Shown here piece after piece: positions 7,777 to 15,650 of a DNA stretch of 32,766 nt (its first letter is position 1; each line of letters begins with the position of its first letter). The translations under genes were made by a program, and so were the position numbers. This stretch comes from Candidatus Saccharimonadota bacterium (GTDB lineage Bacteria > Patescibacteriota > Saccharimonadia > Saccharimonadales > UBA4665), in the NCBI GenBank assembly GCA_028286405.1, contig JAQBRP010000016.1:1-32766 (forward strand), read 5' to 3'. The notes beneath the pieces are model-generated. The model was given only the letters and a program-made list of their open reading frames with translations. It was not told where the DNA came from and ran no database searches.

Positions 7777-8426
7777 TACACGACTCCTTCGGTGTCAATC
7801 ACAATTGGTTCACCGGTTTTCAGAGGCATAAAGGTGATCCCCTCTTTATCGAAGGCCTGCCCCAGCAACTCGTACATCTGCTCGCGGGCTTGGTCACTCC
7901 AATGCCAGTCATGAATCGGCAGCACGTAACGGGGTTTGAGCTTAATGGCCAAGTTCAGCCCTACAATAGTCGACGCCCAGGGGCCGGCCACGGGTAGCGC
8001 CAGTATGTCTTTGGTTTCGGTAAAGCTGTGGCTATCGCCAGGATGCGTCAGCGTTTCTAAATAATGCACGCCAATTTGCTCGGGGTGTGGAAACAGTGGC
8101 TCGACGTTTTCGTGAGGCGAATCAAATAAAGTCATACCCTGGGGCGACTCGTCCGACGCCGTAATGCCCTCCTGCGAAAGCTGCTCAACCACCTCTGCCG
8201 GCGCGGTAATGCGTACTTCCGGAAACTTACTGACTAGTTTCTTGATCAACTCTGGGTTGTAGTGATCGGGGTGAATATGAGTAATTACCAGATCGTCGAG
8301 ATGCGCTAAGGTATCGATGTTTAGCGCCGCTTCACTCATCGCGCCGGGATCAAATAGCACCGTCCGGTTGACCGGTGCAGGCATTTCTACCAGCAAGCAG
8401 GCGTGGACAAATTTGGTTATCTTCAT
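7776..8426 (-). CDS. MBL-fold metal-dependent hydrolase (UlaG-like)
   Basis: THIHPDHYNPE (HxHxDH), LTHPGDSHSF and LPIHDWHWSDQAREQ; SD AGGAGG before the ATG. Confidence 0.85.
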   Translation of the reverse strand: MKITKFVHACLLVEMPAPVNRTVLFDPGAMSEAALNIDTLAHLDDLVITHIHPDHYNPELIKKLVSKFPEVRITAPAEVVEQLSQEGITASDESPQGMTLFDSPHENVEPLFPHPEQIGVHYLETLTHPGDSHSFTETKDILALPVAGPWASTIVGLNLAIKLKPRYVLPIHDWHWSDQAREQMYELLGQAFDKEGITFMPLKTGEPIVIDTEGVV

Positions 8427-8491
8427 ACCTCAAACCTCCTGAGTTCCCAAGTGTAACAGGTTCGCGCCAGCTTTCTGTAAGAAATATCCCT

Positions 8492-9079
8492 CTAGCCATT
8501 TACTGCCATGCCAACGAAGAAGAAATCGACGACATTCAAGGTCACCGTGCCCTGCGCCGAGGCCACAGCAGTCGGTTCCATTTCGATCTGCAACAGATAG
8601 CGGCCGACCTGTCCGGGTGGTAATTGGGCATTCATCGACACACTCCGGCCACCAGCATAGGCATCATACAGTGAGGCCAGTGACAACCTGGTGGACTGCC
8701 CACCGGAGGCCGGTGTAACAACCAGAAAAACATGATCTAGGCGGGCGTTTTGCGGGTTCGCCAAGGCCGTCGACAGACTAATATTGAGGGCTAGCGCACT
8801 AGTGCCCTCGTTTTTAAAATACACCTGGTAGCCCGGCTGTGGTGATGGTGCCCCACCTGGCTCAACGCCCAAAAAGGCAAAGCCTGGCAGCGTGTCGGAA
8901 TACGTCGTACCATTACCGCTCAATAGCAGCCGCGCCGTGGCTGAAGAAATGGTGCTGCCCTGAATCATGACATCGTTACTTTTAAACAGCGCATAGCTAA
9001 CACCAGTTAGCATTAGTAGTATGGCACTCGAAACGGCCACCAGCCGAGCGAGCGGAGTCAGACGAATACGTCTTAGCAT
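8492..9079 (-). CDS. Exported beta-rich protein, TasA/camelysin-like by overall layout
   Basis: Start reassigned to MLRRIRLTPLARL (SD GGAG 8 nt upstream). Hydrophobic segment then ALFKSNDVMIQGSTISSATARLLLS, reminiscent of SipW-type signal peptides; repetitive beta-strand pattern. Confidence 0.6.
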   Translation of the reverse strand: MLRRIRLTPLARLVAVSSAILLMLTGVSYALFKSNDVMIQGSTISSATARLLLSGNGTTYSDTLPGFAFLGVEPGGAPSPQPGYQVYFKNEGTSALALNISLSTALANPQNARLDHVFLVVTPASGGQSTRLSLASLYDAYAGGRSVSMNAQLPPGQVGRYLLQIEMEPTAVASAQGTVTLNVVDFFFVGMAVNG

Positions 9080-9154
9080 GTGAGGTCTCCACTTAGATTG
9101 TGCAGCCATCATGCACCCGGGCCGCAGGTCAGTCAAATAGGAGTTAATAGTTAT

Positions 9155-10690
9155 TTAATGAGTGAGCGTTTTGGCGTGGGCCGTAACTAGGGTGATCAGC
9201 TCAGGGCCATATTTTTCAATTTTCATGGGGCCAAAGCCTTTTACCGCTGACAGCTGAGCTGACGTTTGGGGCATGCGGCGGGCCAGTTCCATGAGCGTAG
9301 CGTCATGAGCCACCATGTAGGGAGCAATGGCCTGAGTCTTAGCCTGTGCATAGCGCCACTCCCGCAGTGCTTGGAATAATGCGGCATCGTAGGAAGCCTC
9401 GCCAGGGTCGTCGACTTCTTGGTCTTCATCGGCAACATCTTCGGTGCGAGCAGCAAGACCAGCCGAGTCTTGCTTTAAGCCACGATCAAACTCGTAAATA
9501 TCGGGGTGCAGTTGTAGTGCCGTTGGGTTGAGACCGAGCAGAAACACGCCGTCCAGTGACCGCACCCGGCTCAGGGCGACATAGCCCATGCCTGGAGTAA
9601 AGGCCTGGCTAAGGTCAATCTCGGCGGCGTCCAGGCTCATGCCCTGGCTCTTGTGAATCGTAATTGCCCAAGCCAGCCGCAGCGGTAACTGCGAAACTTC
9701 GGCGCGTACTCGCCCGTCTTCAGTCAGGCTCCAGGTATGCGGCTCTACTTTGAGCACCCGGTCGTTGTCGAGCAGGCGTACCACTGGCCAGGTACCGTTA
9801 AAATCAATCACCTGCCCCCGGCTGCCATTCACAAAGCCCTCGGCAAAGTTGTTGGCCACAAACATAACTTCAGCGCCAACTTTCAGTTGCAGCTTATCGG
9901 GGGCCAGTACGCTTTTGATTAGTTGTTCAACCTTAGCTTGAGCGCCCTTGGTGGCCATATTGTAGGTTTTTGAGTCGGTGACTAGGGCTTTTAAGTGACG
10001 GTCGTTAATGGAGTCGACATCTCGGTTGTGCGTGTATAAACGGGTAATAGTTATGCCGCCGGGGTCCTGCCCTTTTCGGGAATTTAATAGCGCTAAATGT
10101 TCTTCTTCAAAGTCGCCACTGCGCAGTGCAGTCAGTAAATCAAGGAGTCCGTCTTCCGCTTGCCGGTGTTGCTCGCTGAGGTAGCAAATTTGGGGGCTTA
10201 ACTCTTCCCAAGCCTGGCTGAGGTGGGCAAAATCAAACACTTCGTGACCACGACTGACTGGCGGCAGCTGGAATAAATCGCCCACCAGCACTACTTGCAG
10301 GCCGCCAAAGGGCTTATCGTTTTGGCGTAGCAGCTTGCAGGCCATATTGACCATATCGAGCCGGGCACCGTGCAGCATGGAAACTTCATCGATTACCAAA
10401 ATGTCGGTGGCGTTGTAACGCTTGCGCAGGCGATCGTTAGCGCCAAGCCACTCCAGGTCGTGCTGGCTGAGACTGTCGCGAATACCCAGGCCCGACCATG
10501 AATGAATGGTGGTACCGCTTAAGTGCGTGGCGGCAATGCCGGTGCTAGCAGTAACAGCCACTGTTTTGCCCCGCTTGCGGGCGCGCTGAACAAACTCATT
10601 TAATACATAGGTTTTGCCAGCGCCTGGTGGCCCCGTCAAAAATACGTTCGCACCAGACAGCAAAACACTCAGTGCTTGTGCTTGCCTCAT
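9155..10690 (-). CDS. Pif1/RecD-like SF1B helicase with C-terminal HRDC domain
   Basis: Walker A GPPGAGKTYVLNEF, ILVIDEVSMLHGARLD, VLVGDLFQLPPV, LAWAITIHKSQGMSLD, GYVALSRVRSLDGVFL; C-terminal ALREWRYAQAKTQAIAPYMVAHDATLMELARRMPQTSAQLSAVKGFGPMKIEKYGPELI is HRDC-like. Confidence 0.9.
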   Translation of the reverse strand: MRQAQALSVLLSGANVFLTGPPGAGKTYVLNEFVQRARKRGKTVAVTASTGIAATHLSGTTIHSWSGLGIRDSLSQHDLEWLGANDRLRKRYNATDILVIDEVSMLHGARLDMVNMACKLLRQNDKPFGGLQVVLVGDLFQLPPVSRGHEVFDFAHLSQAWEELSPQICYLSEQHRQAEDGLLDLLTALRSGDFEEEHLALLNSRKGQDPGGITITRLYTHNRDVDSINDRHLKALVTDSKTYNMATKGAQAKVEQLIKSVLAPDKLQLKVGAEVMFVANNFAEGFVNGSRGQVIDFNGTWPVVRLLDNDRVLKVEPHTWSLTEDGRVRAEVSQLPLRLAWAITIHKSQGMSLDAAEIDLSQAFTPGMGYVALSRVRSLDGVFLLGLNPTALQLHPDIYEFDRGLKQDSAGLAARTEDVADEDQEVDDPGEASYDAALFQALREWRYAQAKTQAIAPYMVAHDATLMELARRMPQTSAQLSAVKGFGPMKIEKYGPELITLVTAHAKTLTH

Positions 10691-10699
10691 CGTGTTCCG

Positions 10700-10705
10700 A
10701 TTGTA
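10700..10705 (-). promoter_or_regulatory. Extended -10 (TGC TACAAT) upstream of the Pif1-like gene
   Basis: Minus strand CTGTGCTACAATCGGAACACGATG; predicted 3-nt UTR. Confidence 0.5.
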
Positions 10706-10736
10706 GCACAGCCGTGGTCAGCGCGGCCGTCAAATA

Positions 10737-11330
10737 TCATGTTTTCTTAATGAACTTCTTGCGGTCATGGTAGGCCAGTTCGCGCTTCAGCTGGTCAATG
10801 CGCACAATGCGGTCTTCATATTGCTTGAGCAAGCTGGAGTACTGCCAGTTGGGGGTCATAATGTGCAGTAGCTTGCCCTGTTGGTCTAAGTACTCAACCA
10901 GGCTCAAAAAGTCGCCATCGCCCGATACAATAATGGCCTTGTCGTAATTGGGTAGCTCTTTCATGGCGTATAGAACCAGGTCAGCATCAATGTTGCCCTT
11001 AACGACTGGCCGGGCGTGTTCTTCTTCGCCGGGTTTTAATTCCCGGGCCACTGACTGGTCTGTCCCTTCGGCTTGCTGCGAGCTAATTTCGAGCGTCGGC
11101 TTGAGGGCAATCAGGTAGCCCAGCTCGTGCATGTGCTCATACAGCGATTCATTTTCGACCATGTAGCCAATAAACATATAGGCGTGGGTGACGTTATATT
11201 TGTCGGCCAAATATTTGCGGAATTTGCGCCAGTCCATTTTCCAACCAATTTTTTGGGTGCCAAGATTTAGGTTTTGGCTATCGATAAAGGCGTAGACGTT
11301 GGGTTTTGCTTTAGGGTTTCTTCGGGGCAC
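10737..11330 (-). CDS. NYN-domain (LabA/DUF88-like) putative ribonuclease, GTG start
   Basis: VYAFIDSQNLNLG, KGNIDADLVLYAM, KAIIVSGDGDFLSLVEYLDQQGK: NYN/PIN-like acidic motifs. Confidence 0.85.
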   Translation of the reverse strand: MPRRNPKAKPNVYAFIDSQNLNLGTQKIGWKMDWRKFRKYLADKYNVTHAYMFIGYMVENESLYEHMHELGYLIALKPTLEISSQQAEGTDQSVARELKPGEEEHARPVVKGNIDADLVLYAMKELPNYDKAIIVSGDGDFLSLVEYLDQQGKLLHIMTPNWQYSSLLKQYEDRIVRIDQLKRELAYHDRKKFIKKT

Positions 11331-11367
11331 GGGGAGGATTCCTACTTGAGTTAGTTTCAGTATACTC

Positions 11368-12051
11368 TTACTTTACACTGACTTCGTCTAATGAGCTCAC
11401 AACTTCTAGAAATGGGGTGTCATCACCTAGCTCAGCCAAATGCGGCACCGGCTCATCGCCACGATTTACGATGATCGCTTGGCCGCCAAGATTCTGCGCC
11501 AATTGGGCATCAACAAATTGGTCGCCGATGACCACAATTTCACTGCCCTGCAGCCCAGAGGCCTGCTCAAGGGCATCTAGTACTCGAGCATCGGGCTTAC
11601 CATACGTCGTATCGTCGCCACAGATTATTTCATTGATGTGGTTCTTGAGGCTGGACAGCGACACCAAGCGCCGGGGGCTGGCATTGCCACGACCGACATG
11701 CGCCCGGTTGGTCACCACCACCTGGTACACCTGTTTAGCAGTGAGCTGCTCGGCCAATCGCAGCGCGTCCAAATGGAGGTGTTCTTCGGGCTTTTGGTAG
11801 TAATTCTCTTGGACGGTCAAGAAATCATTGAGTAGCTTGGTAAATGCCTCACCGTCGACCATATTTAAACTATCTTTCAGCGTCTGATCAAGCGAACCAT
11901 GAAAATTGTGTCGAAGCGTCTGCTCATCGGGCATAGCCAGGCCACTAAGTTCGGCTGCCTCTTTTAAAATTGCAGCGTACACGCCGTAACTGTCAATCAG
12001 CGTGCCATCAAGGTCCCAAATAACCAGTTTTACCCCGTTAAGCTGAGTCAT
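11368..12051 (-). CDS. HAD-superfamily hydrolase
   Basis: LVIWDLDGTLIDSYG, VVVTNRAH, YGKPDARVL, VVIGDQFVDAQLAQNLGG. Confidence 0.88.
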   Translation of the reverse strand: MTQLNGVKLVIWDLDGTLIDSYGVYAAILKEAAELSGLAMPDEQTLRHNFHGSLDQTLKDSLNMVDGEAFTKLLNDFLTVQENYYQKPEEHLHLDALRLAEQLTAKQVYQVVVTNRAHVGRGNASPRRLVSLSSLKNHINEIICGDDTTYGKPDARVLDALEQASGLQGSEIVVIGDQFVDAQLAQNLGGQAIIVNRGDEPVPHLAELGDDTPFLEVVSSLDEVSVK

Positions 12052-12057
12052 GCGTTC

Positions 12058-12063
12058 ATCATA
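12058..12063 (-). promoter_or_regulatory. Extended -10 (TGC TATGAT) upstream of the HAD gene
   Basis: Minus strand GCGTGCTATGATGAACGCATGAC; predicted TSS coincides with the ATG. Confidence 0.5.
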
Positions 12064-12074
12064 GCACGCTGTGG

Positions 12075-13118
12075 CTAGACGCCCATTTTGAGAAGCGACG
12101 ATTCGTCTTCCTCTTCGGGTCGCAGTGGCTTTTTGCGGACGATTTCGTAGCGCTCGCCAGTTAGCGGCGATTCAATGTAGTCGTCGTTCAGCAAGTTCAC
12201 GAATCTAACCAGATCTTTGTCATCCATGATTATGATGGCACCGGCTTCGTCTTGCATTAGCTCCACACCCATTTCTTCGGCGTGGTTCACCAGGTCGTCT
12301 TGCTTAATGGCGGAGGGGTCGAGTTTTTGCAGTTTTTTAATAATACTCTTCTTGCCCTTCACCAGTGTTTGCATAGTGTTTTCGCCGTCGAAGGTCAGCT
12401 TAAAATTACGCTCAATTTCTGCCACCTTTTGCTGGGCAATGCTAGCTTCTTTGGCGTCGTAGCCGAACAGCTGCTTCAGTTTGGTTTGATTAAACACGTA
12501 TATATCTTGGTCGAGCAGTAAAAGTTGTGGTTCGGTTGGAATACGGAGCGCTGCGTCAGCATCAAACGGCACAAACTTATCACCACGCAGCATCCACCCC
12601 TGTTTGCCACGCATAATGTTTGACTGGGGCAATACTTTAAAGATGTAGAACGGCTTATCCATTTGGGGATGGCTAACCCGAGCCATAATGCCCTTAATGC
12701 GCCTGAAGTCATGTTCTTCCTCCACGAAGACCTCGATTTCGTGCTCCTGTGTTCGTACCCAACCCAGCACTTCCTTGGCTTTATCGACATTCGATAGCAG
12801 TGTGCGCTGCAGCACTTTGTCCTCAGCTTCGGCAGCCTCAAAGTCGCGGACGATCATACCTTCAGCCGCACCCTTTAGTACATACTCCAGCATTTCATCC
12901 ACAAAAATTGGCTCCAGCTGCTTGCTAATACCACCGCCACGAGCTGTTTTGTAGACCACGTAATTCTTGTTGATCAAAAACACGTCAATCTTTAAGTCGT
13001 CCTTGTATTGCACCAAATTGTTGGCCCACAAAAAGACATCGCTTTCTTGGTAATTACGCATATCGGCATCTTCGTTGGCCAGAATATCGTCGGGCAGTTT
13101 ATTCGAATCTTGATCCAT
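12075..13118 (-). CDS. DUF4868-like protein (KwaB-like, Kiwa-associated family)
   Basis: C-terminal half LLLLDQDIYVFNQTKLKQLFGYDAKEAS...IKKLQKLDPSAIKQDDLVNHAEEMGVELMQDEAGAIIIMDDKDLVRFVNLLNDDYIESPLTGERYEIVRKKPL matches my recollection of DUF4868. SD GGAG before the ATG. Confidence 0.6.
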   Translation of the reverse strand: MDQDSNKLPDDILANEDADMRNYQESDVFLWANNLVQYKDDLKIDVFLINKNYVVYKTARGGGISKQLEPIFVDEMLEYVLKGAAEGMIVRDFEAAEAEDKVLQRTLLSNVDKAKEVLGWVRTQEHEIEVFVEEEHDFRRIKGIMARVSHPQMDKPFYIFKVLPQSNIMRGKQGWMLRGDKFVPFDADAALRIPTEPQLLLLDQDIYVFNQTKLKQLFGYDAKEASIAQQKVAEIERNFKLTFDGENTMQTLVKGKKSIIKKLQKLDPSAIKQDDLVNHAEEMGVELMQDEAGAIIIMDDKDLVRFVNLLNDDYIESPLTGERYEIVRKKPLRPEEEDESSLLKMGV

Positions 13119-13232
13119 TGTGGCTCCACTTTTTGAGCCGCCTTAAAAGAGGCTCTGGCTCATTATTTATTTCTAAAACGTAAGCCCTATTCTACTCGAC
13201 GCTGGCCCAAAAATCTGCTGTAAAATTAGCGT

Positions 13233-13952
13233 TTAGTGAGGCAGCGTGTAGGTACCACTATTGAGAAAGTCTGTAAGTACTATCGGTTCTTGCTCTTTTA
13301 CACACCTCATGGCGGAAGCGATCTGCCGGAGGCGCAGACCCCTCCTGCTCGTTGATGACGGCATTTCTAACGTGCTACATAGATCAGTGAATGCGTCAAG
13401 GTCGATAGCACTTAGTCCACTCTCTGTAGTCTCATCATCAAGGGGCTGCTCAAGATCCACCAGCGTCTCGTCGCCATCAATAATTTCATCTTCTTCTGGA
13501 TCACGGAGCACATAATCACAGCGCTCATCCCAAAACAGATAGCTCACTGCAAATCTGATTTCAACTAATCGGCGTCGTGTTAATTCTAGGCCAAATACTG
13601 GAACTAGTGCTTTATCTTCCATCTCTGCTCTTTCCTTCAACTCCTTGGGCCAATCCTGTACATGATCCTCTATACTCATCGTCACCTTGCAGTAATACGG
13701 CGCAATGTCGCCATAAGATACAAAGTCATCGGGGGGAGTCATGCCATGGAGGTCGTGTGCTACATGAAGTGCAGCTTGGGCATCGACCCGGTCTAGACTC
13801 AGCCAACCAAACGGCAGGTTTACGGCGGTTATACGTTGGTCGTGAAAGGCATCTACGCGGTTCGCTTCGCCCACTGCTATCGCCACCAGACTATCTAGGG
13901 ACGCGTCAGGGCTGGGCTGTTCACCTTTTACTGTAGGAGTTGTCTCGCTCAT
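13233..13952 (-). CDS. Hypothetical acidic soluble protein
   Basis: Long ORF; start placed at MSETTPTVKG (alternative ATG at 13967). No recognised family. Confidence 0.6.
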   Translation of the reverse strand: MSETTPTVKGEQPSPDASLDSLVAIAVGEANRVDAFHDQRITAVNLPFGWLSLDRVDAQAALHVAHDLHGMTPPDDFVSYGDIAPYYCKVTMSIEDHVQDWPKELKERAEMEDKALVPVFGLELTRRRLVEIRFAVSYLFWDERCDYVLRDPEEDEIIDGDETLVDLEQPLDDETTESGLSAIDLDAFTDLCSTLEMPSSTSRRGLRLRQIASAMRCVKEQEPIVLTDFLNSGTYTLPH

Positions 13953-13993
13953 ACCTATGGTTGCCATTCTACGCTGCACAGCACTTTCACAAT

Positions 13994-14010
13994 AGTGTAG
14001 TTTCTACACT
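13994..14010 (-). other. Perfect 7-bp inverted repeat overlapping the rnhA stop
   Basis: AGTGTAG TTT CTACACT; no T-tract follows on the minus strand. Confidence 0.45.
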
Positions 14011-14444
14011 TTGTGCTTTGCGATATTCTGCTCACGGGCTTTGTTAGCCCAGTGATCGGCCAGTTCGTTACCGGGATCGCCAGCGTGGCCTTTGGTCCAT
14101 ATGAGTTTAGCCTGGCTATCACGATGTAGCGCGCAGGCCTCTTTGACGATATCGAGGTTTTTAATGGCCCCACCCTTCTTACTCCAGCTATTCTTCTCCC
14201 AGTTGAGCGACCAAATAGTGATCACATTAATCCAAAATTCGCTGTCGGTATAAATAACGCAGGGCTGGCCATTTGCGTTTTTAAGGGCAGCAATAATCGC
14301 CAGGCCTTCCATGCGGATGTTAGTAGTCACTAGTGTCCCATCTGGCTCACCGCCAAGCACACAGACCTGCATGTCTTTAATAACCGAGAAGCCGCCGGGC
14401 CCAGGATTAGGGCTGGCGCTGCCGTCGGTATAGTACGTAATCAT
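14004..14444 (-). CDS. rnhA: Ribonuclease H (type 1 fold)
   Basis: YYTDGSASPNPGPGGFS, RMEGLAIIAAL, YTDSEFWINVI, KGHAGDPGNELADHWAN. Start taken as ATG at 14444. Confidence 0.9.
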   Translation of the reverse strand: MITYYTDGSASPNPGPGGFSVIKDMQVCVLGGEPDGTLVTTNIRMEGLAIIAALKNANGQPCVIYTDSEFWINVITIWSLNWEKNSWSKKGGAIKNLDIVKEACALHRDSQAKLIWTKGHAGDPGNELADHWANKAREQNIAKHKV

Positions 14445-14450
14445 CAACCT

Positions 14451-14456
14451 AGTCTA
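14451..14456 (-). promoter_or_regulatory. Extended -10-like (TGC TAGACT) upstream of rnhA
   Basis: Minus strand CGTGCTAGACTAGGTTGATG; predicted zero-length UTR. Confidence 0.4.
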
Positions 14457-14464
14457 GCACGGGC

Positions 14465-15007
14465 CTAGCGCAGGTAACGCTTCTTATATTCAGCGATTGT
14501 CATATACGATTTGGTGTCCTCGACCCGATCGACAAACAGCACGCCGTTCAAATGGTCGACCTCATGCTGCAGCACATGGGCAAGCAGGCCATCAAAATCA
14601 CGTTCGTGCGATGTAGCGTTTTCGTCTTGCCAACGGAGGCGTACCTTTTTATAACGTGGCACCTGCGCATACGGGAAGTTCTTGGTGCCACCAAAGCTCA
14701 GGCAGCCTTCCCACATTGGCTCCTTGCCGCCATATGTCTTGATAACTTCAGGATTAATAAGCACCATGTTAACCGTTGGATGCTTTGGTCGTGACGGTGT
14801 CGGCTTAATGCCAACTAAGATAAGTGCCAGGCTCTTTCCGACTTGCGGTGCAGCTAGACCAACGCCATACTCTTTATTTTCCAGGGTATAGCGCATGCGC
14901 CCAATCAATTTTTGGAAGCCATCTGACTGGATCTCGACCTGACTAAGCCGCTTCGTTACCTGACGTAGAATGGGATCCCCGAACTGTGTACGGCGTAAGG
15001 CTCTCAC
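14465..15007 (-). CDS. def: Peptide deformylase
   Basis: GVGLAAPQVG, EGCLSFGG, QHEVDHLNGVLF. GTG start at 15007 forms a GTGA overlap with the upstream stop (ORF track uses TTG at 15028). Confidence 0.92.
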   Translation of the reverse strand: MRALRRTQFGDPILRQVTKRLSQVEIQSDGFQKLIGRMRYTLENKEYGVGLAAPQVGKSLALILVGIKPTPSRPKHPTVNMVLINPEVIKTYGGKEPMWEGCLSFGGTKNFPYAQVPRYKKVRLRWQDENATSHERDFDGLLAHVLQHEVDHLNGVLFVDRVEDTKSYMTIAEYKKRYLR

Positions 15008-15645
15008 GATTCGTTGAACAACTGCCAAAGACCACTGCTAATGACTTCGACTTCCCCATCGACTACTTTTATGGCTGTTGCGTCATCAATCGCATACACA
15101 GGGTTCGATCGAGTTTTGGCGTAAGCCTTAACTTTTTCAAATCGCGCAGCGTCGCAGTGTGGCTCAATCTCGAAGTCCACATAATTGAGCCCTGTGAGAT
15201 CTGTCAGCGCAGGCAAATTCTCGTCTCCAGGCTCCATGCCTGCTAGCTCGATCGAGGGAGTCATGAGAATTGTACTTGCGCTACCACCGACGTACACTTT
15301 ATCTTTTAAATTATCCTTCAGCCAGGTATCAAAGCCAGTTTTACGGACTTGATCCAGCAAATGGAATGTATTGCCCCCCAATACATAAACAATATCCACG
15401 TCTTCTAGGCGAGCCTTCCAATCAACGCCAGCAGCTGACGGATCCACGATATCAATCTGATTAAACCCGTACCTCCACAAATTCAAGAACTGATTTACGA
15501 CCCAGTCTTTATTACGTTCTTCAACGTTAGCAGCCGTCGGAATAAAACCAATTGTAGCTTCGCCAGCTGGCTTGCCAACCATCTGCTGTAATGTCGCTCC
15601 GATCGATCGTGTACTAATGCCCGATGATGTTAGCAAAAATTTCAT
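15004..15645 (-). CDS. Peptidase E-like (S51 family, class I GATase-like fold)
   Basis: MKFLLTSSGIS, IGFIPTAAN, VYVLGGNTFHLLDQVRKTG, VYVGGSASTILMTPSIE, VDFEIEPHCDAARFEKVKAYA. Confidence 0.85.
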   Translation of the reverse strand: MKFLLTSSGISTRSIGATLQQMVGKPAGEATIGFIPTAANVEERNKDWVVNQFLNLWRYGFNQIDIVDPSAAGVDWKARLEDVDIVYVLGGNTFHLLDQVRKTGFDTWLKDNLKDKVYVGGSASTILMTPSIELAGMEPGDENLPALTDLTGLNYVDFEIEPHCDAARFEKVKAYAKTRSNPVYAIDDATAIKVVDGEVEVISSGLWQLFNES

Positions 15646-15650
15646 GTATT

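Noticed and set aside
13134-13161. GAGCC/GGCTC hairpin upstream of the DUF4868 gene as a terminator
   Set aside because: On the minus strand it is followed by A-rich, not T-rich, sequence, and it lies in the leader just before the SD.
12075-13952. A complete Kiwa (KwaA-KwaB) defence system
   Set aside because: No multi-TM KwaA-like ORF is adjacent; only the KwaB-like component is supported.
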